Assembly (NCBI RefSeq): GCF_900168205.1
Contig: NZ_FUZE01000001.1
Location: 620,001-684,000, forward strand
DNA length: 64,000 nt
From: Chryseobacterium balustinum
GTDB lineage: Bacteria; Bacteroidota; Bacteroidia; Flavobacteriales; Weeksellaceae
Direction: 5' to 3'
Shown: positions 25,362-34,216 of the stretch, piece after piece
Layout: every line of letters begins with the position of its first letter
Position numbering within the stretch: the stretch's first letter is position 1
Notes under the pieces: generated by a model
What the model saw: the letters and a program-made list of their open reading frames with translations, nothing else
Databases searched by the model: none
Told to the model about the DNA's origin: nothing
Program-made: the position numbers and the translations under genes

Positions 25362-26330
25362 ATGAAAAATATATTTATAGGATTTGCATTAAGTTTAGCA
25401 ACTTTATCATTTGCTCAACAGTATCCAAATAACGGATGGGGTAATGATGGGTCTTATGGGAATAATGACGGATACTACAATGATGAAGATGATAGGAACT
25501 ATTTCCCTGATGATTATTATTACAATTATCCACAGGATTATTATCCTTCAGATTATTATCAGAGCTATTACAACGATTACAGACAGAGTATCATCAATAT
25601 CAATTGGAACGGATTTTTTGCTCAGCACAGATTAAACCGTTGGCAAATTGATCAGATTATGTATCTGAATAATTTATACTCAAGTTTTTCTTCGTGGAAT
25701 AATTTCTACCGTTACAATCCAGACAGATGGTATTATGACAGATTTTATGCAATGGAAAGAATTTTAGGACCTAGAGTTTTTGTTGTTTTTCAAAACAATT
25801 ATTATCACGGTTCTAGCCCGATTGTTTATTTTCAAAATTACAGAAGAACACATTATGTTCCGACATATCGAGTAATGCCTCGCTATAGAAATGTGAATAT
25901 CAATATTTATAGAGTAGACAGAGGTAGCTTCCGCAGAAATGATAACCCAACATTGAATGTTGTAAGATCAAGAGACGTTGGTGGTGTAAGAAAAGGGAAT
26001 TCTTCAGGCGGCTTTAGAAATTCAGATTCTAATAATGGCGTAAGAAATAACAACGGAAATAACGGAATCAGAAATAATAACGGAAATGGAGAAGTGAGAA
26101 GCAGTGGTGGATTTAGAGGTAATACAAGGAATGAAGGTGGGCAAAGACAGAGAGAAGCTACTCCAAGACCTGAAAACAATACTCCAAGAAATAATGGAAA
26201 TGGAGGTTTCAGATCTCAACCGCAGAGAGAAAATTCAAGTCCTAGACAGCAAAACAATGCTCCAAGACAACAGAATAATTCTAGTGAAGGAAGAAGTTCT
26301 GGTTTCCGAGGGAATTTAGTGAGAAATTAA
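25362..26330 (+). CDS. secreted Asn/Gly/Arg-rich hypothetical protein
   Basis: An exported 322-residue protein with no recognised enzyme domain. I start it at the ATG that opens a clear signal peptide (MKNIFIGFALSLATLSFAQQ); an upstream ATG at 25323 would add 13 residues ahead of it. Residues about 25-70 are Tyr/Asp/Asn-rich (many YY and DYY units). A central region (about 70-180) is more globular, with WQIDQIMYLNN. The C-terminal 120 residues are low complexity, rich in Asn, Gly, Arg and Ser with FRNSD/GVRNNNG-type repeats and a PRQQNN end. A surface or matrix role is a guess. Confidence 0.7.
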   Translation: MKNIFIGFALSLATLSFAQQYPNNGWGNDGSYGNNDGYYNDEDDRNYFPDDYYYNYPQDYYPSDYYQSYYNDYRQSIININWNGFFAQHRLNRWQIDQIMYLNNLYSSFSSWNNFYRYNPDRWYYDRFYAMERILGPRVFVVFQNNYYHGSSPIVYFQNYRRTHYVPTYRVMPRYRNVNINIYRVDRGSFRRNDNPTLNVVRSRDVGGVRKGNSSGGFRNSDSNNGVRNNNGNNGIRNNNGNGEVRSSGGFRGNTRNEGGQRQREATPRPENNTPRNNGNGGFRSQPQRENSSPRQQNNAPRQQNNSSEGRSSGFRGNLVRN

Positions 26331-26358
26331 TTTTCATATATTATATTTGAGTGGTGTT

Positions 26359-26389
26359 GAGAGTAGGTTTTATTATCTACTCTCTTTTT
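26359..26389 (+). terminator. intrinsic terminator
   Basis: GAGAGTAG (26359-26366) pairs with CTACTCTC (26377-26384) ahead of a TTTTT tract. It ends the Asn-rich secreted-protein gene. Confidence 0.82.
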
Positions 26390-26511
26390 AATTTTAAATA
26401 ATGTTGAAATATTAATAATTAAATTTAACATTATTTATGAATTTCATTTTTAACTTATCGTGAAATTTAGTATCAAAAAGATATAACAAAACAATTAATT
26501 AATTTAAGCAC

Positions 26512-26967
26512 ATGAAAAAATTAGTATTAGCCGCAGCCTTTATCATAACAGGAAGTTTTGCAATGGCACAGCAGGTAAATCCTCAAGATAAAAAAATCAA
26601 CAGAGAGGAAATGCATAAAAAAATGGAACTGAAGCAGCAGGAAAGAATGGCTGAAATGCAGAAAGAATTAAATCTGAATGAAGCTCAGGTTGCAAAAATA
26701 AAAAACCTGCAAGAAAAGCGTAAAGCTGATATGAAAGTTGAGTTTGAAAAAAACAAAGGCGAAAGACAGGCTAAAGTGGAGAAAATGAAAGCCAAAAGAC
26801 AACAAATGGATAATGAGATGAAAACCATCTTAACTCCGGAGCAGTATGATAAATGGCAGGTTTCAAGAAAAGCTAAAATGGAAGAAAGAAAAGCTATGAT
26901 GAAAGAAAGAGGTGTGAAGCATGATAGAAAAATGAAGGCAAAACCTCAGCCTGGAACCTCAATATAA
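26512..26967 (+). CDS. small periplasmic Spy/CpxP-like or DUF4890-type protein
   Basis: A 151-residue exported protein. The signal peptide is residues 1-19 (ending FAMA before QQVNP). The rest is a highly charged all-helical chain, rich in Lys, Glu and Met, with the LTPEQYDKWQ motif (about residues 108-117) and an N-terminal LNLNEAQVAKIKNLQEKR repeat-like partner, as in Spy/CpxP-like periplasmic proteins. Relatives in Bacteroidota are uncharacterised; a chaperone or metal-stress role is only suggested by analogy. It is a single-gene unit with terminators on both sides. Confidence 0.72.
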   Translation: MKKLVLAAAFIITGSFAMAQQVNPQDKKINREEMHKKMELKQQERMAEMQKELNLNEAQVAKIKNLQEKRKADMKVEFEKNKGERQAKVEKMKAKRQQMDNEMKTILTPEQYDKWQVSRKAKMEERKAMMKERGVKHDRKMKAKPQPGTSI

Positions 26968-27006
26968 GCTGATATAGAAGTTTATAATTTTGATTTTTAA
27001 TGTTAG

Positions 27007-27035
27007 AAGGGCAGAAGTAATTTTGCCCTTTTTTA
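27007..27035 (+). terminator. intrinsic terminator
   Basis: AAGGGCA (27007-27013) pairs with TGCCCTT (27024-27030) and runs into T residues. It separates the Spy-like gene from ferritin. Confidence 0.8.
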
Positions 27036-27089
27036 TATTCAATCTAAATCTAAATTTTGTGAAAACTTTTCAATTCGCCTTTTAATCCG

Positions 27090-27097
27090 TAATTTTG
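27090..27097 (+). promoter_or_regulatory. -7 promoter box TAATTTTG of ferritin
   Basis: A TAnnTTTG match 17 bases before the ferritin start codon. This implies a very short leader. A convincing -33 box at normal spacing is not visible. Confidence 0.4.
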
Positions 27098-27114
27098 AAT
27101 ATAAATTTTTTATT

Positions 27115-27624
27115 ATGGTAAGTGAAAAAATTGCACAGCTAATAAACGAACAAATCGCTCACGAGCAATATGCGGCTCAATATTATCTTTCTATGTCTGC
27201 TTGGTTTTCAGCAAAAGATCTTGACGGAATTGCCAATTACTTCAGAGTTCAAAGCAAAGAAGAATTGATGCATGCCGACAAAATGTTTGATTACTTAAAC
27301 GATGTGGGCGGCGAAATTATCTTAGGGGAAATTGCAAAACCACCACATGAGTTTGAGAGTGCAACAGATATTTTTGAAAAAGCTTTGGCGCACGAAAAGA
27401 CGGTAACTAAAAGTATCTTCAACATTGTGAAAAATGCAAATGAAGAAGGAGATTTTGCAACAACTTCATTCTTGCAATGGTTTATTATTGAGCAGGTAGA
27501 AGAAGAAGCGAGTGCTTCTCAGTACGTAACGAAAATCAAAATGGTTTGTGATAACCCTTCTGCATTATATCTTTTTGACCAAGAATTGGCGAAGAGAGTT
27601 TTTGTAGCAGATCCTACAGCTTAA
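27115..27624 (+). CDS. ferritin (FtnA-type, non-haem)
   Basis: A 169-residue iron-storage ferritin. The four-helix ferroxidase residues are recognisable: Glu in the first helix (EQIAHEQYAAQYYLS, around residue 17), Glu and His in the second (SKEELMHADKMF), a glutamate in AHEKTVTKS and the IIEQVEEEAS segment in the fourth helix. No haem-ligand methionine pattern of bacterioferritin is evident. It stores Fe(III) and limits Fenton chemistry. It is a single gene ended by a 15-bp stem terminator. Confidence 0.95.
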   Translation: MVSEKIAQLINEQIAHEQYAAQYYLSMSAWFSAKDLDGIANYFRVQSKEELMHADKMFDYLNDVGGEIILGEIAKPPHEFESATDIFEKALAHEKTVTKSIFNIVKNANEEGDFATTSFLQWFIIEQVEEEASASQYVTKIKMVCDNPSALYLFDQELAKRVFVADPTA

Positions 27625-27643
27625 AATATTTTTTAAAATTGTG

Positions 27644-27681
27644 AGCTTCGGCGGCACCAAAGGTGCTGCCGAAGCTATTTT
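27644..27681. terminator. bidirectional terminator
   Basis: A 15-bp stem with one G-U pair (27644-27658 with 27662-27676, containing AGCTTCGGC) and a 3-nt loop, followed by TTTTT on the plus strand and A-rich sequence upstream. It serves the convergent ferritin and helicase genes. Confidence 0.9.
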
Positions 27682-27687
27682 TAAATT

Positions 27688-30600
27688 TTATAAATTCTCA
27701 GGAATATAAATCAATTGCGTTTTAATTACCTTCATTCCCAGGTGCTCTAAAACAGATTGATAGGTTTCAATTTGTTTATCGTTCTTTTCGGTTTCTATTC
27801 CGGTTTTAAAATCAACAATAATATACCCTTCATCACCTTTTAAAATTCTGTCGGGACGATAAATTCTGCTGATTCCTCTTTCAGAAACCATAATGTCTTT
27901 TTCGTTAATCACTTTCCATTTTTCATCAAAAAATTCCGAATATTGATGAATGATTTTTTGGAGATCGTTTTTAATATTTGCTTTTTCTTCGAGCGTAATC
28001 TGGCCTTCCAAAACATACGTCTCCAAAACCTTATCAATATCTTTTTCAGTGTTTATTTTTGAAAGCAATTCATGCACAAAAAGCCCGATTCTTACTTTCT
28101 CATTTCTTACCTGATAATTTTTAGAAGGTGTTGCAATTTTTATTGAACTTGTATTTTCATGCTCGTTTCTCAGGTTCTGAATATTTTCAGTTTTAAATTC
28201 AGATTTTTTATGAGAGATTTGCTTTTTCAACATTTCAGGATGAGTTGCATACAAATCAAATTCATCAAGATCTTGCAGGTTTTTAGACTGTACAAATTCT
28301 AAAATTTCTAAATTATTTGAAGTCTTATTTTGTTTCTGAAGATAAAAAAACAATTGTTCCACAGGTCGCGTTGTCGCAACATATTGCAAACAAAGTCTGT
28401 CAACTAGGTTTTTGTAAGAGTTTTCTTGATTAAACTTTTCTATTCCTTCATCGTAGACTTCAAGGTTTTTATTGAACTGATTAATATTGACTGATTTTAA
28501 AACCGACTTTTCACCCGTTTCAAACCAATTGCTAAATTCAGAATCACGGTTTTTATTCATCATCGGAATAAAAACGACCGGAAACTCAAGTCCTTTTGCT
28601 TTGTGAATGGTCATGATTTGAATGGCATCAATATTTTCAGAAGCCTGAATGGTATAGGTTGAAGCTTCTTCGTCCCAATATTTTAAAAATTCTTTGGTGC
28701 TTGCTCCTGCATTTTGTGTGAAATTGAAAAGCATTTCCAAAAAGTTGAGCAGAAAATCTGTTTCTTTATCTGTAATCGAAAATTCGTTGATATAATATTC
28801 AATAAAATTATAAAGATTAAATTTCGGGAAATGATCCTGCTTCAGTTTTACATGATATTTTTCTTCAATAAATTGAATGATGGTTTCATGCTGTTCCAAA
28901 GCCAGAATTTCTTTCATCTCTAAAGTGAAATCTAGCATATTAATTCTTCCGAGTCTGTTGAGATAAAACATCATCATAATAAGATGAGGCTTATTTTTCG
29001 GATTAGTTTCCCATTTCAAAAACTCAACAATAGCTCTCAAGGTATTTGATAATTCTAGCGTTAAACCTTTATCGGAAATCGTTTTAATATTTGTTTCTTC
29101 ACCATTATAATTGACTTTCAGATTTCCAAGTTTCTGGGAATAAGAGAAAATGTCAAAATTTCCACGGCAGAGAATCGTAATGTCTGAAAACCTGAACCCA
29201 TTATCCAAGCATTCCTGAATATCTTTCTGCATTTTTTCTGAAACATCGTTGTAGAAATCTTCATTGGTTAAATTTTCAATCAGATTTATTTTTACTCTTC
29301 CTTCAATACTTGATCTTGGATTTTGCTCGCCATCAACTCCAAAAATATGTTGATGCTCTTCTTCAAGATTTAAAGAATGAAAATGATACAGCTCATTATT
29401 AAACTGAACAATATTTTTAGCACTTCTCCAATTGTCTTTAAGGACTAATAATTCAGCTTCTTTAGGCGCAAATTCTTTTTTGTTGATAATATCCAACATG
29501 AGTTTACTTTCACCCCCACGAAAACGATAAATACTTTGTTTAGGGTCGCCAACTAAAGTAAAAGAAGTATTTTCTGTCGAAATACTGTGGTCTCTTAACG
29601 GAACAAAATTCTGCCATTGCAACTCTGAAGTATCCTGAAATTCATCAAAAAAATAATGCTGAAACTGTGCACCTACTTTTTCATAAATAAAAGCAGAAGG
29701 TTCATTTTTAAGGTTTTCATTGATCAGAATATTGAATTTTGAAAGTAAAACCAGATCATTTTCTTCCTCAATTTTTCTTAGTTCATCCTGAATATCTTTG
29801 TTGACTTTTAAAGGCAATAAAGCGGAAAGTATTTTTTCTTTTTTCTGAGTTTCGATGAACAGAAGAATGAGTTTCATTCTGTTTTCAAGAAGTGGCTCCA
29901 GGATTTCTGAAATTTCTGCGTCTTTATGTTTTGATTTTGCAGCTGCTCCTTTTCTGTATTTTTCAACTACAGATTCTTCGGATGTTGTAGGGAACGGAAA
30001 TCCAGCTCTTTTTTTCTGATAAAAATCGACTACTTTTGGGAAAAATCCACCAATTCCATTTTTCCCCTGCGCAAAATCTTCGATCTCAATATTTCTTGAC
30101 TTAAATAATTCAATTGAGCTTAAAGCAAGTTCCAGAGACTGCTTTTTGTTGGTAGAAATTTCTTTCCTTAACGTGTTTTTGATGTTTTCATAATTCTCAT
30201 CATCAAACTCTTTATTGTCTTTCAGATGTTCGTAATGAATGTCTTTTACAAACTCTTTCGCAGAATCGTAAAGGTTTTTATTCAGATTAATTCTTTCATT
30301 ATTTTCTAAACTGTAATCTACATAATCCATAAAAGAGTTAGAAATATTTTCATTTTCTCCAATCTGGTCAAGCATCTTGTCAACAGCTTCAATTAAAAAT
30401 GGTTCTGCATCAATTTCAAGATTAAAATTTTTAGCCAAACCCAATTCATAAGAAAAACTGCGCACCAAACGTGAATTGAAACGGTCGATCGTTCCGATAT
30501 TTAAGGTAGAATAATTATGAAGAATATAATCTAAAAGCTTTTTAGAGCGGTGATGAAGTTCATCAATCGTTATTTTCAGACCTTCGTTTTCAAATGCTTT

Positions 30601-30840
30601 CTGAATGTTTTTGAGGTCATTATTATCTCTGTAATTTTCTGCTGTAAACTTTTCTAGCCATGAAAGAATTCTTTCCTTCATTTCGTTGGCTGCTTTGTTG
30701 GTAAACGTTAATGCCAAAATATTTCTGATAGATTGATGCTGATTGGGATACTTCAGACAAATCATTAGAAGTCTCTGTACAAGAGCATAAGTTTTACCCG
30801 AACCCGCCGATGCGTTGATTACAGTATATGAATTTGACAT
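27688..30840 (-). CDS. UvrD/RecB-type helicase-nuclease (AddA/RecB-like)
   Basis: A 1050-residue superfamily 1A helicase fused to a C-terminal nuclease, as in the AddA or RecB subunit of double-strand-break repair enzymes. The Walker A is NASAGSGKTYAL (about residues 9-20), the helicase motif II region reads FDEFQDTS and motif III LVGDPKQSIYRFRGG (about 435-449). A late helicase motif is MTIHKAKGLEFPVVF. The nuclease core appears near the end (IYRPDRILKG, then IVDFKTG and QIETYQS), matching the PD-(D/E)XK pattern. It has no addB or recC neighbour here; the partner must be elsewhere. It resects broken DNA ends. Confidence 0.92.
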   Translation of the reverse strand: MSNSYTVINASAGSGKTYALVQRLLMICLKYPNQHQSIRNILALTFTNKAANEMKERILSWLEKFTAENYRDNNDLKNIQKAFENEGLKITIDELHHRSKKLLDYILHNYSTLNIGTIDRFNSRLVRSFSYELGLAKNFNLEIDAEPFLIEAVDKMLDQIGENENISNSFMDYVDYSLENNERINLNKNLYDSAKEFVKDIHYEHLKDNKEFDDENYENIKNTLRKEISTNKKQSLELALSSIELFKSRNIEIEDFAQGKNGIGGFFPKVVDFYQKKRAGFPFPTTSEESVVEKYRKGAAAKSKHKDAEISEILEPLLENRMKLILLFIETQKKEKILSALLPLKVNKDIQDELRKIEEENDLVLLSKFNILINENLKNEPSAFIYEKVGAQFQHYFFDEFQDTSELQWQNFVPLRDHSISTENTSFTLVGDPKQSIYRFRGGESKLMLDIINKKEFAPKEAELLVLKDNWRSAKNIVQFNNELYHFHSLNLEEEHQHIFGVDGEQNPRSSIEGRVKINLIENLTNEDFYNDVSEKMQKDIQECLDNGFRFSDITILCRGNFDIFSYSQKLGNLKVNYNGEETNIKTISDKGLTLELSNTLRAIVEFLKWETNPKNKPHLIMMMFYLNRLGRINMLDFTLEMKEILALEQHETIIQFIEEKYHVKLKQDHFPKFNLYNFIEYYINEFSITDKETDFLLNFLEMLFNFTQNAGASTKEFLKYWDEEASTYTIQASENIDAIQIMTIHKAKGLEFPVVFIPMMNKNRDSEFSNWFETGEKSVLKSVNINQFNKNLEVYDEGIEKFNQENSYKNLVDRLCLQYVATTRPVEQLFFYLQKQNKTSNNLEILEFVQSKNLQDLDEFDLYATHPEMLKKQISHKKSEFKTENIQNLRNEHENTSSIKIATPSKNYQVRNEKVRIGLFVHELLSKINTEKDIDKVLETYVLEGQITLEEKANIKNDLQKIIHQYSEFFDEKWKVINEKDIMVSERGISRIYRPDRILKGDEGYIIVDFKTGIETEKNDKQIETYQSVLEHLGMKVIKTQLIYIPENL

Positions 30841-30969
30841 TTTTTACGAGAGATTTTATGCAATTTAGATAAAATTTATTTGAAAATTTAACAAAATGAA
30901 GCCGATATTTTAACAGTTTTGAAGATTAAATTCAAAAAAAATATTAAAACCCGTTAAGTCTGGTTAAAC

Positions 30970-31002
30970 TTGCTGTGTTAATGAAAAATAACTTTAGTTT
31001 TG
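30970..31002 (+). promoter_or_regulatory. promoter of the three-paralogue operon (TTG / TAGTTTTG)
   Basis: TTG at 30970-30972 and a perfect TAnnTTTG box at 30995-31002 are spaced by 22 bases, within the range of flavobacterial sigma-A promoters. The start codon is at 31022. Confidence 0.65.
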
Positions 31003-31021
31003 CTTAATAAAACCATAATCT

Positions 31022-31768
31022 GTGAAATTTAAATTACTCTTTATTTTATCTATTATTTCTTTCGTTCAAATGAATGCTCAAAATTATATTTTTGGGAAGA
31101 TTTCATCTGAAGAATTGTCTGAAGTCCCGAATGTGACTGTAATCAATATGCGTACGGATGAGCAGGCTCTTACCAATAGAGACGGCCATTTTATGATTTC
31201 GGGAAGGCAAGGTGATGTTCTTCGCTTTTTTAAAAGCGGATATGAAAGAACAGACCAAAAAGTGTCTAAAGAAAATCTAGAATCTCCGATGAATGTAAAG
31301 TTATTGAGAGCTGCAGAATTAATCGCCGAAGTGGAGATCAAAAAAGGTTTCAGCGGAGACTTGAAGATTGATTCTAAAATGCTGAATCCTCCAAAAAAAG
31401 TTGAAAAACTGAAGGCAGATATCAATAATTACCTCCGACAAAAATCTGACCCTAGAATTTTAGCCGCAAGACCTGGTGAATTTGTGCAGCCAAAAGGGCA
31501 GGGTTTCTCTATTGGAAAGGTGAAAAATAAATGGGATGACCTTGATTTGGCAAATTATCTGGCATATGCTTTAGGAGACCAGTATTTTAAAGATTTGCAA
31601 ATTGAAAAACCTTTTATTAATCACTTTATCAATTATGTTCTTGCTGGTGGATTTGAAAGGGCTAAGATTTTGAAATATGGTTTTGTAAGCGATGCAGATT
31701 TGATGAGATTTCAAAGATTTGTTTTGATGCGAATTTCTTCCTATAAAACTCCTCAGACGCAAAAATAA
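31022..31768 (+). CDS. secreted carboxypeptidase-like regulatory domain protein, paralogue 1
   Basis: The first of three tandem relatives. The signal peptide is residues 1-19 (ending MNAQ). Residues about 20-100 form a carboxypeptidase-regulatory-like beta-sandwich, the fold found at the N-terminus of SusC-type proteins (IFGKISSEELSEVPNVTVIN ... GHFMISG). A shared motif SGDLKIDSKML follows near residue 120, then an unknown helical C-terminal half. The start codon is GTG; no ATG precedes the signal peptide. Function is unknown, but a periplasmic or outer-membrane-associated role is likely. It is preceded by a good promoter and followed 9 nt later by paralogue 2. Confidence 0.8.
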   Translation: MKFKLLFILSIISFVQMNAQNYIFGKISSEELSEVPNVTVINMRTDEQALTNRDGHFMISGRQGDVLRFFKSGYERTDQKVSKENLESPMNVKLLRAAELIAEVEIKKGFSGDLKIDSKMLNPPKKVEKLKADINNYLRQKSDPRILAARPGEFVQPKGQGFSIGKVKNKWDDLDLANYLAYALGDQYFKDLQIEKPFINHFINYVLAGGFERAKILKYGFVSDADLMRFQRFVLMRISSYKTPQTQK

Positions 31769-31777
31769 ACACAAGCG

Positions 31778-32560
31778 ATGAGAAAAAATCTTATTGTATT
31801 TTTCTTTTTTATGACACTACATTTCTTTTCTCAGCAGAAAATATCAGGGAAAACGTTGAGTGAAAATGATATGATTGTCACTTCGGTTTTAGTCGTTAAT
31901 ATTTCTAATGATAAGAAGGTTTACAGTAATTCTTTAGGAGAGTTTTCTATTGAGGGTACAGAAAAAGATGAAATCAGATTTATCAAAAATGGATACGAAA
32001 GAGCTTCAAGAAAAGTTTCAGATGTAGAATCTTCAATGAATGTAATTTTAGTGAGAATTCCTGAAGAAATAGAAGAAGTAGAAATAATTTCTACAACCGG
32101 AGATTTGGCAAAAGATTCTAAACGACTAACTAAAATAGACAAAAAAGAGCAGCTTCAGAAAGATATTGGTCTTCCGAAACCTCCTGAAAAACCTCGTGAA
32201 GTTCCGGCAGAAGTAAAGAAGGTTTTATTGGCCGCGGCTTTTGGGAATGTCGATGTACAGGCTGTTTTTGATTTGATAAGTGGAAAATCCAGAAGGCAGA
32301 AAAGATGGTATAAATATGAAGATGTACAGCTTGATATTGTTTGGATCAGAAAACGAATTGACGATGAATATTTTGTGAAAGACGGAATTCCTGCCGAAAG
32401 AATTTCGGAGTTTTTAGAATTCAGTTTTCTCATGAAACCGGAAATAAGATCTTATGTGAAAGCTAAAAATATAAACAGAGTCATGTTTAATTTAGATAGT
32501 GTACTTCCGATTTATGTAGATCGGCTCAAGAAAAGCAATAATACTGTTGAACAAAAATGA
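31778..32560 (+). CDS. secreted carboxypeptidase-like regulatory domain protein, paralogue 2
   Basis: The second tandem copy, 260 residues, with the same plan: signal peptide (ending FFSQ near residue 19), beta-sandwich (ISGKTLSENDMIVTSVLVVN), the family motif TGDLAKDSKRL (about 108-118) and a helical tail. It differs by a proline-rich stretch after the motif (PKPPEKPREVPAEVKK). It overlaps paralogue 3 by 4 nt (ATGA), indicating translational coupling. No function can be named. Confidence 0.8.
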   Translation: MRKNLIVFFFFMTLHFFSQQKISGKTLSENDMIVTSVLVVNISNDKKVYSNSLGEFSIEGTEKDEIRFIKNGYERASRKVSDVESSMNVILVRIPEEIEEVEIISTTGDLAKDSKRLTKIDKKEQLQKDIGLPKPPEKPREVPAEVKKVLLAAAFGNVDVQAVFDLISGKSRRQKRWYKYEDVQLDIVWIRKRIDDEYFVKDGIPAERISEFLEFSFLMKPEIRSYVKAKNINRVMFNLDSVLPIYVDRLKKSNNTVEQK

Positions 32561-33369
32561 GGACAGTTCCCACAAAATTTTTAATGTTGATTGCTTTGCT
32601 GTTGATGATTTTCGCATTTTCACAGCAAAATATCTCGGGTAAAATTGTAGATGAAGATAACAATAGTCTGAATGTTGTTTTGGTTTTTAATATCACTAAA
32701 AACATAAATACATATAGTAATATTTCAGGTGATTTTTCAATTGAAGCAAGAGAAAATGATGAATTAAGATTTATAAAAGAAGGCTTTTACCGAATTGATA
32801 AAATTATTAAAAAGGAAGCATTCAATTCTCTATTAGAAATACAGCTTGTAAGAGCTGAAACCTTGATTCAGGAAGTCAAAATAGGCTATAAACCTACTGG
32901 GAATTTAACTAAAGACAGTAAATATTTGGATGATTCTAAGAAAGTCGCTTTCTTGAAATCTTCAATCAACGAATACATGAAGTCTGAATTGAATGAGCCC
33001 CTGCCTAAAAATGAGGTTCCAAAATCTTTTCAAGGGCACGATTTTAAGGCAGGACATGTAAGTTTAGATATTTTTGAAACTATTGCAACGATAGTTTTTT
33101 TGACTAAAAAAGGTTCTATAACAAAAATTACCACTCCCAATTATGTTGAAACTCAAAATTTTCTTTCCAGAGTAAAATCAGAAGTAGATTTGAATATATT
33201 CAAAAAATACGGAATGGATGAAGAAAAAATAGACCATTTCCTGGCCTATGCTGAGAAAGTAAATTATCTTTCAAAAAAATACCGCAAAGATTTCAATGCA
33301 GCTACAATTCTGAGTGAACTTCAGACTGCGTTTGTAGAATATTCTAAATTGAATAAATTAAGCGATTAA
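32557..33369 (+). CDS. secreted carboxypeptidase-like regulatory domain protein, paralogue 3
   Basis: The third tandem copy, 270 residues. The signal peptide ends at IFAFSQ (about residue 23), followed by ISGKIVDEDNNSLNVVLVFN and the shared motif TGNLTKDSKYL (about 114-124), then the same type of helical tail. It is the most diverged in its C-terminal third. It begins within the stop of paralogue 2 and ends the operon before a terminator at 33442. Confidence 0.8.
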   Translation: MRTVPTKFLMLIALLLMIFAFSQQNISGKIVDEDNNSLNVVLVFNITKNINTYSNISGDFSIEARENDELRFIKEGFYRIDKIIKKEAFNSLLEIQLVRAETLIQEVKIGYKPTGNLTKDSKYLDDSKKVAFLKSSINEYMKSELNEPLPKNEVPKSFQGHDFKAGHVSLDIFETIATIVFLTKKGSITKITTPNYVETQNFLSRVKSEVDLNIFKKYGMDEEKIDHFLAYAEKVNYLSKKYRKDFNAATILSELQTAFVEYSKLNKLSD

Positions 33370-33441
33370 TATTGATTTGTATGACTTATAAAGAAGATAG
33401 TAATTCCATGAAATGAATAATCAGTATAACCTATGATAAAA

Positions 33442-33470
33442 AAATCCAGAGCTTTTAATGCTCTGGATTT
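33442..33470. terminator. bidirectional terminator
   Basis: AAATCCAGAGC (33442-33452) and GCTCTGGATTT (33460-33470) form an 11-bp perfect stem with a 7-nt loop between convergent genes; both sides are A- or T-rich. Confidence 0.85.
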
Positions 33471-33475
33471 ATATT

Positions 33476-33988
33476 TTAATGATAAACAATATCATAAATT
33501 TCGTCTTTTACTTCCTCTAAATTTTCAGGAATATAATTGGCAAGAAGCCAAAGGTTAAGGCTTTTTTTTCCTTCGCCATAGCTTGGCTGTACATACGTTT
33601 CGTCAATCAGATTAAAACCGTTTCTTTTATAAAACGAAAAACGTCGTTTAGCATCATCATTTAAATGTTCCGGTTCTATTTCCAAAATAATTCTTGGGTA
33701 ATTTTTAAATAAATAATCGGTAATATGTGAGCCTAACTTTTGATTTCTGAATTCAGCGAAAACTTCAAAATGCTCCACAAACACATAGTTTGTTAATTCC
33801 CAGAGAATAAGGTAACCGACATTTTCTGTATCATTTAAAACAGAAATTATTTTTACATTTGGATGGTCAAACAATTTTATAAACTGAGACCATTCTCGCC
33901 TTTCGTCTTCCGGAAAGGTCGTAGAATAAGAATTGAAAATCTGCTCTACACGATAGTCATCGTGTGATGTAATTTGTAAAAACTCCAT
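33476..33988 (-). CDS. GNAT family N-acetyltransferase
   Basis: A 170-residue cytoplasmic acetyltransferase. The fold is suggested by NVGYLILWEL (beta-strand), the FRNQKLGSHITDYLF acetyl-CoA loop region (about residues 83-97, pattern R-x-x-x-x-G) and the C-terminal FYKRNGFNLID strand typical of GNATs. The acceptor is unknown. It lies directly downstream of the PspC-like gene (2-nt gap) and is probably the last gene of the minus-strand unit DUF2851-PspC-GNAT. Confidence 0.85.
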   Translation of the reverse strand: MEFLQITSHDDYRVEQIFNSYSTTFPEDERREWSQFIKLFDHPNVKIISVLNDTENVGYLILWELTNYVFVEHFEVFAEFRNQKLGSHITDYLFKNYPRIILEIEPEHLNDDAKRRFSFYKRNGFNLIDETYVQPSYGEGKKSLNLWLLANYIPENLEEVKDEIYDIVYH

Positions 33989-33990
33989 AT

Positions 33991-34212
33991 TTAAAGGTCA
34001 AAAACACTTGGTCGTCTGGTGATAAAAATGTCTTTAATCCAAAGAGTAAAAGCCAAACCAAGATATATTAAAAAGAAAAATCCTGCCGTTGCAAAGGTAG
34101 AATAGATAAAGAAAATTCTCAGCTTAGAAACCGGAATTCCCAGTTTAGCACCCATTCTTGTGAGCACACCAAACCATTCGCGTTCCATTTTGTGGCGTAG
34201 ATTATCAAACAT
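33991..34212 (-). CDS. PspC-like small membrane protein
   Basis: A 73-residue protein with the PspC pattern: an N-terminal polar segment (VLTRMGAKLGIPVSKLRI), then one hydrophobic membrane segment (about residues 33-57, IYSTFATAGFFFLIYLGLAF). In other bacteria PspC regulates the phage-shock response to envelope stress. The relatives in this clade are often annotated as PspC transcriptional regulators, although no DNA-binding domain is evident. It is tightly packed between DUF2851 (4-nt gap) and the GNAT gene. Confidence 0.78.
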   Translation of the reverse strand: MFDNLRHKMEREWFGVLTRMGAKLGIPVSKLRIFFIYSTFATAGFFFLIYLGLAFTLWIKDIFITRRPSVFDL

Positions 34213-34216
34213 TTTT

